64,000 nt of DNA from Fuerstiella sp. (GTDB lineage: Bacteria > Planctomycetota > Planctomycetia > Planctomycetales > Planctomycetaceae), in the NCBI GenBank assembly GCA_029245955.1, contig JAQWOH010000076.1, positions 1-64,000 of the forward strand, in the 5' to 3' direction. A program made the position numbers and the translations under genes. The notes beneath the pieces are model-generated. The model was not told the DNA's origin, made no database searches, and saw nothing but the letters and a program-made list of their open reading frames with translations. Shown here piece after piece: positions 36,020 to 46,266 of this stretch. Position 1 is the first letter of the stretch. Every line of letters starts with the position of its first letter.

Positions 36020-37273
36020 ATGGACAACCACCTTCGCAGGTTCCTCGGCGAACATTTTTCCGTAACCCGTCGCCACTTTGTAAAAACGGGAGTATTGTCA
36101 GCAGCAGTACTGGCCACTCAAGAAGCCTTTACGGCTCAGGCAGAACAGGATCCGCGACTGCAGCAGGCCCTCACCGATCTGGAAACATGGCTGACGCTGC
36201 CCGATGATTTTCGGGATGTATCCCGCGGGAAACCCAAGCCACATAAGCTGGATGACGCAAAGAAAAAAGAGGTGGGGCTGACACGTGATTCGTGGAAACT
36301 GAACGTCATTAGTGATACGGAAAATCCGGCGATTATCAAGAATCCACTCGAAGGCGACAACGCCTTTACTTTTGACCAGTTGATGGAACTGGCCAAAGAA
36401 CACGCTGTGCGATTTCCCAAAGTGATGACGTGCCTGAACATCGGCTGCCCCCTGGGCAACGGCATCTGGGAAGGTGTCCCGCTGAGAGAAGTCGTGTGGA
36501 AGACTCAACCCACCGAAAACCTTCGTCGCGTCTTTTACTACGGATACCACAACGACGAACCAAAGCAGATGTTCCGCAGCTCCCTGCCGGTGGGACGCAT
36601 ACTGGAAGATCCATACGAGCTTCCGCCTGTGATTCTGTGTTACAAACTGAATGGCCAATGGCTGACGTCCGAACGGGGCGGCCCAGTGCGAATCGTTGTG
36701 CCTGAAGATTATGGTTTTAAAAGTATCAAATGGCTGACGAACCTCGTGCTGTCAAATCTTGGAACGGCCAACGACACCTACATCGAGCAGAACAATGATG
36801 TCTACAGTCCCCTGAAGACGTTCTGTGCTACGCTGACAGCACCCAATGCTGCCAAACCTGACGCACCGATTCCGGTCACGGGATGGGCCCAGATTGGAAT
36901 ATCCGGTCTGAAAAAAGTGCAGGTCTGGATCTCAGAAAGAGATACTCCGCTGCCCGAAGATGATCCGAACTTCACCAGGGCTCCATGGCAGGATGCTGCA
37001 ATTCTTCCGGCGCCGTCAGACTACGGCGGCGGTTACCCGGACGGAAAGATCCCGTCCGCGACGATGGGATTCGACTCACACGGTCAACCCGAATCGTGGC
37101 CACTGCGCCTGACGCGAGCCCACTGGTCTTACCTTCATCCAGGCCTGCCGGCAGGCAGGTACACTCTCCGATGTCGCACAATCGACAACAATGGGGCGGC
37201 TCAACCCATGCCCAGACCGTTTCGAAAATCCGGCCACGCGAAGATCGAAACAATACGATTCGAGGTTGTGTGA
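36020..37273 (+). CDS. Sulfite-oxidase-type molybdopterin oxidoreductase, Tat-exported
   Basis: The 417-residue protein has a clear Tat leader (VTRRHFVKTGVLSAAVLATQ), a sulfite-oxidase Mo-cofactor domain with the expected Mo-binding cysteine in VMTCLNIGCPLGN (about 138), and a C-terminal immunoglobulin-like dimerisation domain (ITVTGWAQ-type region near PVTGWAQIGISGLKKV). It probably oxidises sulfite or a related compound outside the cytoplasm. Sulfite could arise in organisms handling much sulfate ester, but that is inference. It follows the DUF1501 gene by 109 bases. Confidence 0.87.
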   Translation: MDNHLRRFLGEHFSVTRRHFVKTGVLSAAVLATQEAFTAQAEQDPRLQQALTDLETWLTLPDDFRDVSRGKPKPHKLDDAKKKEVGLTRDSWKLNVISDTENPAIIKNPLEGDNAFTFDQLMELAKEHAVRFPKVMTCLNIGCPLGNGIWEGVPLREVVWKTQPTENLRRVFYYGYHNDEPKQMFRSSLPVGRILEDPYELPPVILCYKLNGQWLTSERGGPVRIVVPEDYGFKSIKWLTNLVLSNLGTANDTYIEQNNDVYSPLKTFCATLTAPNAAKPDAPIPVTGWAQIGISGLKKVQVWISERDTPLPEDDPNFTRAPWQDAAILPAPSDYGGGYPDGKIPSATMGFDSHGQPESWPLRLTRAHWSYLHPGLPAGRYTLRCRTIDNNGAAQPMPRPFRKSGHAKIETIRFEVV

Positions 37274-37279
37274 AGCGAC

Positions 37280-37298
37280 AACCGGCCGGGCGCCGGTT
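37280..37298 (+). terminator. Hairpin after the sulfite-oxidase-like gene
   Basis: AACCGGC (37280-37286) and GCCGGTT (37292-37298) form a perfect 7-bp stem with a 5-base loop, 7 bases past the stop codon. Only three T residues follow, so termination is possible but not certain. Confidence 0.4.
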
Positions 37299-37369
37299 TA
37301 ACAACCGGGTAACATCTTTTCATTGGTGAGAAGCCACGTTCCGGTCTGACCGAACAGAGGCGCTACGCG

Positions 37370-38446
37370 ATGGCAGACTTCAAAGTTACGGTGCTGGATC
37401 CCACGACGGACTTCGCCAGTCTGAAGTACTGGGATGTGGTCATCATCGGCGCCGGACCTGGCGGACTGGCGGCCAGTCTGACTACCGCTCATCGTGGATT
37501 AACAACGCTGGTGGTGGAAGCAAAATCAGAACCAGGCGGCCAGCCCCAGTTTCTGTATGCGGACAAGAAGATCATCGACATTCCTGGATTTCCGGACGGC
37601 ATCACGGGGCATGAGTTGTCAGAACGGACGTTTCGACAGGCCACAGATGCGCTGGTGCAATTCCGATTCGAAGAAGAACTTGTTGAAATCGTGGATACCG
37701 AAGAAGAAGAAAAACAGGACACACTGAAGCAAGTGATCACCAGCAAAGGCAAGTATTTGTGCCGAAAAGTGATCCTGGCATGCGGACTGCTGCACTATCC
37801 CAGAAAGCTGCCGGCGCTGGATGCTCTGAAATCAAAGAAGGTGCATTACAAGGTCCCGCGAATCAACGATTACCACGGCGACCATGTCCTGATTGTCGGT
37901 GGAGGTGATTCCGCGCTGGACGCTGCCGTGATGGCTCTGCAGCGAAATGCCCTGGTGGATGTGGTTGTGCGTGAAGACTTCGCGGTGGGAAAAGCTGACA
38001 CTGTCGGTCGCATAGAGCAGCTGGGAGGAAGGGTGCGGACGAGCTTGGAAGTGACCGAGGCGAAGCTGCAGGACGGGCACCTCGTCGCTTCACTGACCGA
38101 TGGGACTCGGTTGACGTCAGAGCTTGCGATTGTGCAGATCGGTTTTCTGTCCGCGAAAGAGACCTTTGAACGGCTGGCGATTCGACTGAATGAGGACGGC
38201 AGCATTGCCATTGATCCGTATTTCGAAACCTCCCGCCGGGGAATTTTTGCAGTCGGTGACGTACACGGTGACATCAAGCTGGTCACCGTCGCATGGGCCG
38301 AAGGCATTCAGGCCGCAATTTACGCCTTTAAAGAGATCACCAGCCCTTACTGGCTGAACGAAAAACGGCTGCACGATTACAAGCTGGTCATGATCGGCGA
38401 AAAAATGACAGACGCGGCCAGCGCACATTCGGGCAGACAACAATAG
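37370..38446 (+). CDS. FAD/NAD(P)-binding oxidoreductase, ferredoxin-NADP reductase type
   Basis: The 358-residue flavoprotein has the thioredoxin-reductase fold: FAD-binding VIIGAGPGGLAAS near 24-36, GGQPQFLY, NAD(P)-binding VLIVGGGDSALDAAV near 174-188, and a C-terminal FAD contact (GIFAVGDVHGD). The redox-active CxxC of thioredoxin reductase is absent, which points to the YumC-like ferredoxin/flavodoxin-NADP reductase branch. The ATG is 96 bases after the sulfite-oxidase-like gene. Confidence 0.88.
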   Translation: MADFKVTVLDPTTDFASLKYWDVVIIGAGPGGLAASLTTAHRGLTTLVVEAKSEPGGQPQFLYADKKIIDIPGFPDGITGHELSERTFRQATDALVQFRFEEELVEIVDTEEEEKQDTLKQVITSKGKYLCRKVILACGLLHYPRKLPALDALKSKKVHYKVPRINDYHGDHVLIVGGGDSALDAAVMALQRNALVDVVVREDFAVGKADTVGRIEQLGGRVRTSLEVTEAKLQDGHLVASLTDGTRLTSELAIVQIGFLSAKETFERLAIRLNEDGSIAIDPYFETSRRGIFAVGDVHGDIKLVTVAWAEGIQAAIYAFKEITSPYWLNEKRLHDYKLVMIGEKMTDAASAHSGRQQ

Positions 38447-38601
38447 CGCCTCACCACGGCTTTTTTCTTCGCCTCCACGCTCATCGTTTCGCACAGACGC
38501 AAAGAAGTCACTAGGATGGGCGCGCGTTCGTGACCGGCTGCGCACGGAACGCGCGTCTAAAACACTATTCTTTCTGCACAGAACACAGGGCGACGACTAC
38601 C

Positions 38602-40032
38602 GTGAACAAAACTATCCTCGTGCTGCACATTTGCAGCTTGCTGTCCGTCGGCGCTGCATCAGCCGCAGAAAAACCCAACATTGTGTTTTTCTTTATCGAC
38701 GATCTTGGCTGGGCAGACCTGTCGTATCAGGGATCTGAATTCTATGAGTCGCCCAACATCGACGGGCTGGCCGAAAGCGGGATGGTATTTACCGATGCTT
38801 ACGCCTGCGCACCGAATTGTGCCCCCAGCCGAGCCTGTCTGCTGAGCGGCAGATACACGCCTCGCCACGGCATTTACACAGTTGGTGATCCCAAACGCGG
38901 AAACCACCAGTCGCGCAAACTTGAACCCGCTGAAAATAGAACAGTACTGGATGACGCATTTGTGACGTGGGCTGAAGTCCTGGACAAGAACGGATACGCA
39001 CTGGCCAGCATGGGGAAATGGCATCTGGGCAGCGACCCCACGACTCAGGGCTTTGATGTAAATATTGCCGGCAGGGAATGGGGCAGCCCCAGTGGTGGCG
39101 GATATCACAGTCCGTACAAATACCCAAACCTTGTTCAGCAGGAGAAAGGCGAGTATCTCACAGATCGTTTGACTGACGAGGCCGTCAGCTTCATTGACGA
39201 TAATAAGGACCAGCCGTTCTTTCTGTATCTGACTCACTACGCCGTGCACACACCGATTCAGGCGAAGGAAGAAGTAACAGCCAAATATCAGGCGAAAGAG
39301 CCCGGCGAACATCAGAGAAACGCCAGGTATGCAGCCATGATCGAAAGCGTCGATGACAGCGTCGGGCGAGTGCTGGCGAAGGTCGAAGAACTCGGCCTGA
39401 CAGACAACACCGTAGTTGTGTTCTTTTCAGACAATGGAGGGCACATGGGGGCGACGTCAAATCATCCGCTGCGAGGCGCGAAGGGCATGCTTTACGAAGG
39501 CGGCATTCGGGAACCCTTCATCGTCCGATGGCCCGGTGTCACAAAGGCGGGCAGTCGCTGCAGCGAACCGGTTATTGGTGTCGACCTGTATCCCACATTC
39601 ACGGAAATCACGAATTCAAGAATGACAGAAGGGTATGAACTCGACGGTCTCAGCATCGTCCCGCTGCTGAAGGATGCGTCCGCGTCGCTGAGCAGGGATG
39701 CACTCTACTGGCACTTTCCCTGTTATCTGCAGGGAACCGGAGATCCCCATGGCGGTCCGTTCCGCACAACACCGGCCGGAGCCATTCGGATGGGCGACTG
39801 GAAGCTGATTGAATGGTTCGAATCCGGTCGACTGGAACTCTACAACCTCACAGAGGATCTGGGCGAAGGTAACAACCTGAGCGATTCCCACCCGGAAAAG
39901 CGCACAGAGCTGCACACTTTGATGAAGCAGTGGCGGGCTGATACAGAAGCGCCCGTACCGACGACACCCAATCCACAGTACAACAGGAGGGGACAGAAGC
40001 AGCAAAAGGGCCGCCGCCCCCGAAAGCAATAG
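38602..40032 (+). CDS. Sulfatase (type I)
   Basis: A 476-residue secreted sulfatase. The GTG at 38602 gives a good signal peptide (LVLHICSLLSVGAASAA); the longer frame adds residues without such character. Active-site parts are NIVFFFIDDLGWADLSYQG, the formylglycine site CAPSRACLLSGR, GKWHLG, TLTHYAVHTPI-like metal region (LTHYAVHTPIQ) and FFSDNGGHMG. The very C-terminus is basic (RRGQKQQKGRRPRK). The enzyme cleaves sulfate esters, likely of polysaccharides. Activation needs a formylglycine-generating or anSME enzyme encoded elsewhere. Confidence 0.94.
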   Translation: MNKTILVLHICSLLSVGAASAAEKPNIVFFFIDDLGWADLSYQGSEFYESPNIDGLAESGMVFTDAYACAPNCAPSRACLLSGRYTPRHGIYTVGDPKRGNHQSRKLEPAENRTVLDDAFVTWAEVLDKNGYALASMGKWHLGSDPTTQGFDVNIAGREWGSPSGGGYHSPYKYPNLVQQEKGEYLTDRLTDEAVSFIDDNKDQPFFLYLTHYAVHTPIQAKEEVTAKYQAKEPGEHQRNARYAAMIESVDDSVGRVLAKVEELGLTDNTVVVFFSDNGGHMGATSNHPLRGAKGMLYEGGIREPFIVRWPGVTKAGSRCSEPVIGVDLYPTFTEITNSRMTEGYELDGLSIVPLLKDASASLSRDALYWHFPCYLQGTGDPHGGPFRTTPAGAIRMGDWKLIEWFESGRLELYNLTEDLGEGNNLSDSHPEKRTELHTLMKQWRADTEAPVPTTPNPQYNRRGQKQQKGRRPRKQ

Positions 40033-40080
40033 TTTCCCTCGGATCTGTCTCCGGGCTGCGGCCGTCAGCCGAGTATCTCC

Positions 40081-42081
40081 TCAGGCCGCACCTTCCTGCG
40101 CGGCCGGACGACCTGACCTGTGGCGAAATCTGGCACGCAGAGATTCCCAGTCAATGACCAGGGTTCCACCTGTACCTTCGTGCTGTTTGGACCATGTTGC
40201 CAGCAGATCAAGACACGCGTGGTCAATGTATGTCAGCTGAGCAAAATCGACGTGCAGTTCTGATCCGTCGGGGACAACTTCCAGCGCCTCTGCCAGATAC
40301 GGAAGCCGTATGAACGTCGCCGCCCCAACCAGTTTCAGTGACGCCTTCTTGCCGTCCGGGTCCACCTCAAGCGACGTTCGCAGCCGGGAAAACCGATGCA
40401 GCAGTTTCGCCGCTGAAAGAGCAACCCCGGTCAGGACACCCGTCAACAGGTCCGCACAGACAATCGTGGACAGCGTAACCGCGTAGATGATGACCTCTCC
40501 CCTGCCGTAACTTCTCAGCTCGCGAATGGCTCGTACGTTGATCAGCTTGTAACCGGTATACACCAGCATCGCCGCCAGCGCTGCAGTTGGAATCATCCGC
40601 AGAAGAAAGGCCAGCAGGGACACAAACACGAGCAGCCATAACCCGTGCAGAATTGTTGACAAACGAGTTCTGCCTCCTGCCTCAACATTCGCAGAACTTC
40701 GCACGATCACTCCAGTCATCGGCAGTGCGCCAACCGCACCGCAGATCATGTTGCCCACACCCTGGGCAGTCAGTTCCCGGTCATAGTTAGTGCGCGTCTC
40801 AGTCTGCATCTGGTCGACCGCCGTGGCACACAACAGCGTTTCGGCACTGGCCACCACCGCCAGCACAGCCCCCGCCTGAATGACAACACCCCAGGAAACA
40901 GACCGCAGAACGGAAAAGGACGGAAAGTGAACCTCACTCCATAAGTTGTCCGGCACTTCCACATAAAGCACGGGCAGTTTAAGTATTGTGGTAGCAACAG
41001 TCGCGACCACAATAGCCACCAAAGGTGCGGGTACCAGTTTCAGCTGCGCAGGCACCACAACTTTCCACAGCACTAAGATCAGAATCGTCAGCAGGCCCAC
41101 TTTAGCGGCCCAGTCATGACTCTTCAGCGCACTGAGAACAGTCTCCAGATGGTGCTGAGCCTCTGCCTGCGAAGTTCTCACGCGGACTGCGTCCGCCTGC
41201 TGCAGATCGTTCAGCGCGATCCGTACGTGAGCAAGTGACTGATTCGCAACCTGTCTGAGCAGGGCAGGATCCCGAACCGTTTCAGATACACCGGAAACCT
41301 GCAGTCGCTCCACAAGCCCAGCAAGGTCTTCAGACAGGCTCTGCTGCGTTTCGATCAGAGGAGCAATACTCGAGCGGTCCGGCGAATGAGCGTCAACAGG
41401 CTGATCCGTTCCGTCGCGTCCGACATCTTCGCGTTCTGTAAGAATCTGTTCTGCCACCAACTCACGAATCTGTACCTGCTGCTCGTGCACCGCACCGAAC
41501 TGCTGCAACAGTTCTCTTCGCGCAGTTCGATCCTGAACATTTCCCAGCTCCGGCATCGGCAGTCCTTTGCGAATCGCATCGGGAATCGACAAAAGATTGC
41601 GGATTCCGCTGCCCTTGGGAGCGTCATCCACCATGACGTGAAACTGACTGGACAGAATCAGCACGCCAATGCCTGCCAGCATACCGTGAATAACAGCAGG
41701 CGAAACGGCACGAAACCAGCGACCATATCCCATGAGACCTGCGAGCACCTGAAGGCCGCCCCCGATCAGGACGGCGATACCCAATACCTCCAATCCATGA
41801 TTCTGCACAAGGTCATAGACAATTACCGTCAGTCCGGCCGCAGGACCACTGACCTGCAGTGGAGCGCCGGCGAAGCTGCCCACGACCAGACCACCAACAA
41901 TGCCCGTAATCAGTCCGGCTGCCACCGGAACACCTGATGCAAGGGCAATGCCCATGCACAGTGGAAGAGCAACAAGGAAAACTACGATCGATGCCAGAAA
42001 ATCCTGCCTTGGCGAAGCCAACAGCCCCGAGGGCACCGCCGTCGAGGTTTTCGTTTCCTGAGTACGCGTATCACGATTCAT
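40081..42081 (-). CDS. SulP family anion transporter with soluble insert, bicarbonate-type
   Basis: The 666-residue protein has the SulP membrane core ([59 protein letters not shown]) and a C-terminal STAS domain (about 560-650). Unlike the usual family layout, about 140 mostly helical, charged residues (about 180-320) sit between two membrane segments. Its ATG overlaps the stop of the carbonic anhydrase gene (ATGA), and such a pair suggests bicarbonate uptake. Sulfate or other anions remain possible. Confidence 0.9.
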   Translation of the reverse strand: MNRDTRTQETKTSTAVPSGLLASPRQDFLASIVVFLVALPLCMGIALASGVPVAAGLITGIVGGLVVGSFAGAPLQVSGPAAGLTVIVYDLVQNHGLEVLGIAVLIGGGLQVLAGLMGYGRWFRAVSPAVIHGMLAGIGVLILSSQFHVMVDDAPKGSGIRNLLSIPDAIRKGLPMPELGNVQDRTARRELLQQFGAVHEQQVQIRELVAEQILTEREDVGRDGTDQPVDAHSPDRSSIAPLIETQQSLSEDLAGLVERLQVSGVSETVRDPALLRQVANQSLAHVRIALNDLQQADAVRVRTSQAEAQHHLETVLSALKSHDWAAKVGLLTILILVLWKVVVPAQLKLVPAPLVAIVVATVATTILKLPVLYVEVPDNLWSEVHFPSFSVLRSVSWGVVIQAGAVLAVVASAETLLCATAVDQMQTETRTNYDRELTAQGVGNMICGAVGALPMTGVIVRSSANVEAGGRTRLSTILHGLWLLVFVSLLAFLLRMIPTAALAAMLVYTGYKLINVRAIRELRSYGRGEVIIYAVTLSTIVCADLLTGVLTGVALSAAKLLHRFSRLRTSLEVDPDGKKASLKLVGAATFIRLPYLAEALEVVPDGSELHVDFAQLTYIDHACLDLLATWSKQHEGTGGTLVIDWESLRARFRHRSGRPAAQEGAA

Positions 42082-42761
42082 GATTGCACCTCCTGGTCAA
42101 CAGGTCGTGACCCGCGAGACGTCGGTGAATCAGAAAACTCAGTTCGCTCAACGGGAACAAACTGACGTTCACCCGAGTGGTAGCCGAAAACTTCTCCGGT
42201 CTCAAACCTGTACACCCAGCCATGAAGATCCAAAACGTTCCTCCGCAGCGCCGCGGCAACGGCTGGATGAGTTCGGAGGTGATCAAGTTGAACCAATACG
42301 TTTTCTTCGACGGCCGCGTCCAGGCGATCCACGGGACTGTCGACATGCAAATTGTTCTCATCAACAATTCGACACGTCGATTCAGAGTGCCTCAGCCATG
42401 CACGAACTGCCGGCAGCTTCGTCAGCTGTGACGGGTCCAGCAGGCCTGCCATCGCGCCACAATGAGAGTGCCCGCAGACAATGATGTTGTGTACTCCAAG
42501 CACCTCTACAGCGTACTCAATGGTGGCAGCCTCACCACCATCAACAGCTCCGTATGGAGGAACGATGTTGCCGGCGTTACGCAGGACAAACAGTTCTCCC
42601 GGATCAGTCTGCGTCAGCAACGACGGATCAATACGTGAGTCCGCACACGTAATGAACAACGCCAGCGGCTGTTGTCCGCCTGCAAGTGCTTCAAACAGAT
42701 GCTTTTTTGAACTGAAAACAACACGTTGAAACTGATGAACGCCTTCAACGAGTTTCTGCAT
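42078..42761 (-). CDS. Beta-carbonic anhydrase
   Basis: The 227-residue enzyme interconverts CO2 and bicarbonate. Zinc ligands are Cys39 (in CADSRID, with Asp41/Arg43 dyad), His98 and Cys101 (GHSHCGAM). [11 protein letters not shown] is also typical. The start at 42761 is preceded by GGAG about 8 bases upstream; the longer open frame has no such site. It is translationally coupled to the SulP transporter. Confidence 0.95.
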   Translation of the reverse strand: MQKLVEGVHQFQRVVFSSKKHLFEALAGGQQPLALFITCADSRIDPSLLTQTDPGELFVLRNAGNIVPPYGAVDGGEAATIEYAVEVLGVHNIIVCGHSHCGAMAGLLDPSQLTKLPAVRAWLRHSESTCRIVDENNLHVDSPVDRLDAAVEENVLVQLDHLRTHPAVAAALRRNVLDLHGWVYRFETGEVFGYHSGERQFVPVERTEFSDSPTSRGSRPVDQEVQS

Positions 42762-43033
42762 AAGGAGACCTCCCGAGGGTGAGCGGACGTAACACGTATT
42801 TACGCGCAGCACCGTGTTGAGTAAACAAAGTAGTAAGCAGGCGGCACAGAACTCTGTGCGCGGATCAGACGATTGCGATCCCGATACGGGAAAGGCAATG
42901 GCGCGGGAAAGGCAATGGATTGGCGTCGGTGAAAACGTGTTCCCGGACGCACCTTCAGCGCAACGGCTGCATGGCTCTCCACGACGGCTGCGCATGGGCA
43001 GCTTCCAGGGTACAATCGCGCACAGTGTGCTGC

Positions 43034-43333
43034 TTAGACGACCAGCGGGGCGAGCAGACCGTTGGAAAGCTGGTGACCAGCCTTCAATCCCGGTCGACAG
43101 CCATACGAAACGACCTGACAGCCCCGGCAATCAGGCCGGAGACTTCGACTGGCACGATCTCGCCGTTGCTTCAGACGGCGACGAGCGGAATCGGAAACGA
43201 CCAGTTCTTCCCCGGCATGTTCTCCGTCCTCTTCGATCGGACATTCGGCCTCAGCGGAACCCGCTTGTGCCTGCATTGCAAGCTGAGGGAGGGGCAGACA
43301 CGTGAAAGCGCAAATGCACACCGTCACAGACAT
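43034..43333 (-). CDS. Small putative secreted protein, unknown
   Basis: A 99-residue frame from ATG at 43333 starts with a signal-peptide-like stretch ([21 protein letters not shown]) followed by an acidic segment, then a run rich in Arg ([17 protein letters not shown]) and a hydrophobic end (LLAPLVV). I recognise no family. Support is the ordered composition; an upstream GTG (43381) is also in frame. Confidence 0.4.
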   Translation of the reverse strand: MSVTVCICAFTCLPLPQLAMQAQAGSAEAECPIEEDGEHAGEELVVSDSARRRLKQRRDRASRSLRPDCRGCQVVSYGCRPGLKAGHQLSNGLLAPLVV

Positions 43334-43434
43334 GAGTCGTGAAAGATACGCATCCGTTGTCGGTCGCAAGTCGAATGTCACCAGGGCATCTCATTTCGGA
43401 ACACAAACCGTTGTGCCAACATCATTATTTACGA

Positions 43435-44769
43435 CTAACCGCCTTTGGATAGTCGACTGAATCTGGCAATACTTCCAATTTCGTTCGAAACCAGTCCATC
43501 GATCGCAGAGGTTTTCTGTGCTTTTTCGCTGTTCATGGCTGTTCCTGGCTTCCGCTGCCGATTCAGCACCAATTCGTCGGGTTCAGCCTGTCGAAGCTCA
43601 ATCTGCCGTTCCGGATCAAAGACCGGATTCTCCTGCGGATCCTGACGTTGATCCGGAATGACGATCGGTTGAAACGTGAAACCGATGATCAAGAAAGCCA
43701 GCGTCGCCCAACCGACAAAGTATCGACTCCGCCCGATCGGAACGGAATCGTCGGCGGTCGGCGGATGACGTGGTCCGGTGAGTGTCAGCAGGATCAGCAA
43801 GAGGACATACGAATACATTTCCAGCTGAATCATGGCAATAACAGCCGTCAGAATCAGTCCCCAGGCAATCCAGTGAGCCCTGCGACCAATAAGCGTGTAC
43901 ATAATATGCCCACCGTCCAGCTGACCAATGGGCAACAGATTCATAGCCGTAATGAAGATTCCAACCCAGCCGGCAGTCGCATAGCCGTTCCAGTGAAAAA
44001 CCATGCCCGGTGTGGCCGGACCATGTATCGCCTCGATAATCCAGCGTACGATAAACGGTTGACCAAACTCAAATTCAGCTTGGGCAGACGCCGGCACGTA
44101 TCCCGAGATCGATACGCCAAACAGTAAAACCGGGATCGTAACAACCAACCCGGCGATGGGTCCTGTCACCGCAATATCGAACATCATTTTTCGATTAGCA
44201 GCTCCTCGTCCCTGCAGAATAACGGCTCCCATGGTCCCCAGCGGAGGCAGTGGCAGCGGTATGAAGTACGGAAACGACGCGGGGACTCGATAACGCACGG
44301 CCTGCAGATAATGTCCCATTTCGTGACACAGCAGAATCAGCATCAACGGACAGCTGTAGGTGCAGCCCAGACGTATGGCCTCCAAGAATCGGTCGCCAAT
44401 GGTCAACGTCTGGCCGGGATCATTCGGCCAGATTCGGGCCAGATGCGTCAGGATCTGCACCCGTGCTTCATCGGAAAAAAAACCCGGCATAATATCCAGC
44501 GGCCAGTAGTCTGCGCCCACCAGCGTAGTGCTCAGAAACGTCAGAACAAAAAGAATGAGCGACATGCGCAGACGTCGGCGTTTGCGGCGATGCCAGGACT
44601 CCCAGGCCAGGCGGGCGTCGATCTGCCCGTCCAATCGCTGAATCGCCTCTTCTTCCCGCGTCAGCGCTGCAGTATCGCCGACAGGCCGGAGCTCCGACTC
44701 GTTTGAGGAATTGAGGTCACGCGAATCGTCAGAGTATTCGGTTGTGGAATCCTGGCTGGAATCAGACAT
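43435..44769 (-). CDS. Site-2 protease (M50 family)
   Basis: The 444-residue intramembrane metalloprotease has a soluble acidic N-terminus (1-60), a basic segment RRKRRRLRM, and about six to seven membrane segments. Zinc ligands lie in HEMGH (149-153) and the Asp ligand in NLLPIGQLDGGH (277-288). Family members cut membrane-bound regulators or signal peptides; no PDZ domain is seen. The ATG at 44769 is preferred to the ORF start at 44886. No anti-sigma factor gene is adjacent, so its substrate is unknown. Confidence 0.92.
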   Translation of the reverse strand: MSDSSQDSTTEYSDDSRDLNSSNESELRPVGDTAALTREEEAIQRLDGQIDARLAWESWHRRKRRRLRMSLILFVLTFLSTTLVGADYWPLDIMPGFFSDEARVQILTHLARIWPNDPGQTLTIGDRFLEAIRLGCTYSCPLMLILLCHEMGHYLQAVRYRVPASFPYFIPLPLPPLGTMGAVILQGRGAANRKMMFDIAVTGPIAGLVVTIPVLLFGVSISGYVPASAQAEFEFGQPFIVRWIIEAIHGPATPGMVFHWNGYATAGWVGIFITAMNLLPIGQLDGGHIMYTLIGRRAHWIAWGLILTAVIAMIQLEMYSYVLLLILLTLTGPRHPPTADDSVPIGRSRYFVGWATLAFLIIGFTFQPIVIPDQRQDPQENPVFDPERQIELRQAEPDELVLNRQRKPGTAMNSEKAQKTSAIDGLVSNEIGSIARFSRLSKGG

Positions 44770-44935
44770 GTGAGATAGTGTGGAGCGAGCGGCCAGCGGA
44801 TGTTGTTGACGATTTCCACGCGATGGGCATAGATTTCGGGACCGAGTGGTTTTCCATAACGATGGCGCCGGCAGACTGTGAGTCAATCGGTTTCCCGAAA
44901 TAACCTGCGGACGACGCGTCGGTAGAAACAGATTA

Positions 44936-45832
44936 TCATCTAGTTTTCGAGGACGTTTCCTGCGCTGGTTCTTCTTCGGTGGCGGGCAATATGGATTTTG
45001 TCTTCACACGCACACGCAATTGCCGCAACGTTTCAACATGAGCCTCAGCTTCTGCATTCAGCGGATTATCTTCAAGATACAGACGCCAGTACGGGGCGAA
45101 ATACTTGTCAACATCCGATTGCGCCATCTGGGCCAGCACCGAAATATCGACGATCCTGTTGCCGGACAGGAACGTCCAACGCAGTCTGCTTAAGGCCTTC
45201 AACGGCGTAACATCCACAACCTGATTATTACGCAGATCCAGACTTCCGAGCTGTGGCAGAGTTGCCAGTTCCTTAATATCAGCTACCTGGTTCTTCGCCA
45301 GGTAAAGAGAATGCAGTCGCTTCAGCCCGTTAAGTGCGGTGATGTTCTTGATCTGGTTGCCGGTAAGATAAAGGGAAGACAGTGTCTTCATGCTGCCCAC
45401 CGAATCAATTTCAGAAATCTGATTGCTTTCCAGATTCAGGTACTGGAGTTTTTCGAGCGTTGCCAGAGGAGCCACGCTGCCGATCTTGTTGTGCGAAAGA
45501 TCAAGAGACTGAAGGTCGACGCATGTGGCCAATGCAGCAAGGCTGCTGATCTCATTCTTCGAAAGGTTGACTTCAGCCAGTTTCGTACAGTGCTCCAGTC
45601 CGGTGAGATCCTTAATACCGTGCCCCTGTCCATTAAGAAAATGAATTTTCTGCAGATCGGCGACTTCCAGAGTGTCCTTTTCAACAGCCTTCCGCTTCAA
45701 AATTTCACGCAGCAGAGCATCCAGAGCTTTATCCGGAACCGTGACTGTGACCGGATCTGCTGTTGGTGACAGGTGCGCAAACGAAACAGATACGGTTGCA
45801 GCATAAAACAGCAGTAATGTCAGAAATCGCAT
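44936..45832 (-). CDS. Leucine-rich-repeat protein, secreted
   Basis: The 298-residue protein has a signal peptide (RFLTLLLFYAATVSVSFA), a short N-terminal cap and about eight 22-residue leucine-rich repeats of the internalin/SDS22 type (for example LQSLDLSHNKIGSVAPL and LSSLYLTGNQIKNITAL). It ends with a charged tail (TEEEPAQETSSKTR). Such proteins bind other proteins; partner unknown. Confidence 0.9.
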   Translation of the reverse strand: MRFLTLLLFYAATVSVSFAHLSPTADPVTVTVPDKALDALLREILKRKAVEKDTLEVADLQKIHFLNGQGHGIKDLTGLEHCTKLAEVNLSKNEISSLAALATCVDLQSLDLSHNKIGSVAPLATLEKLQYLNLESNQISEIDSVGSMKTLSSLYLTGNQIKNITALNGLKRLHSLYLAKNQVADIKELATLPQLGSLDLRNNQVVDVTPLKALSRLRWTFLSGNRIVDISVLAQMAQSDVDKYFAPYWRLYLEDNPLNAEAEAHVETLRQLRVRVKTKSILPATEEEPAQETSSKTR

Positions 45833-46266
45833 GATGCACGTGTTCTTGATGTTGTCTATGAGGCTGACGGTCGAATTGAGAACGTCATTAATCGATGCCT
45901 CATGATACCAGTGAAATGCCCCGGACGGAATTGTTCTGTCTAGTCATGGTGTACGTCGACCGTGGACTAAGTCGCCGCAGCATAACGGGCCGCCTGGTCC
46001 GGTCGCTGCGGCGGGCTCAACTGAAACCCCAATAGCCCGAAAGACTCAAGTCAGAAAATCCGCAGTATTACACCTGCACAGCGGATGCAGCTCTAATACT
46101 GCGTCCGGATTCCTGCACAGCGACTGGTAGTGCCGTCAGATTCACGTAAATCGATTTACAATCAGGTGTTGTGGAGCGGAGTACTGCGAAAATCGGACTT
46201 CGGCATGAGATTTGAATTGGCGATTTGTCATCTCACATCCTCATCGCACAACGGAGGACGCACACG
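45833..46266. other. Intergenic between divergent LRR and giant membrane protein genes
   Basis: 434 bp, no believable gene. It holds the promoters of both units. GGAGG lies about 10 bases before the ATG at 46267. Confidence 0.5.

Noticed and set aside
40054-40070. Hairpin GGCTG/CAGCC between convergent sulfatase and SulP genes as a terminator
   Set aside because: Short stem and no T run on either side; cannot be distinguished from chance.
42814-43342. Plus-strand frames upstream of the carbonic anhydrase
   Set aside because: Arg/Ser/Pro-rich shadow composition without start signals.
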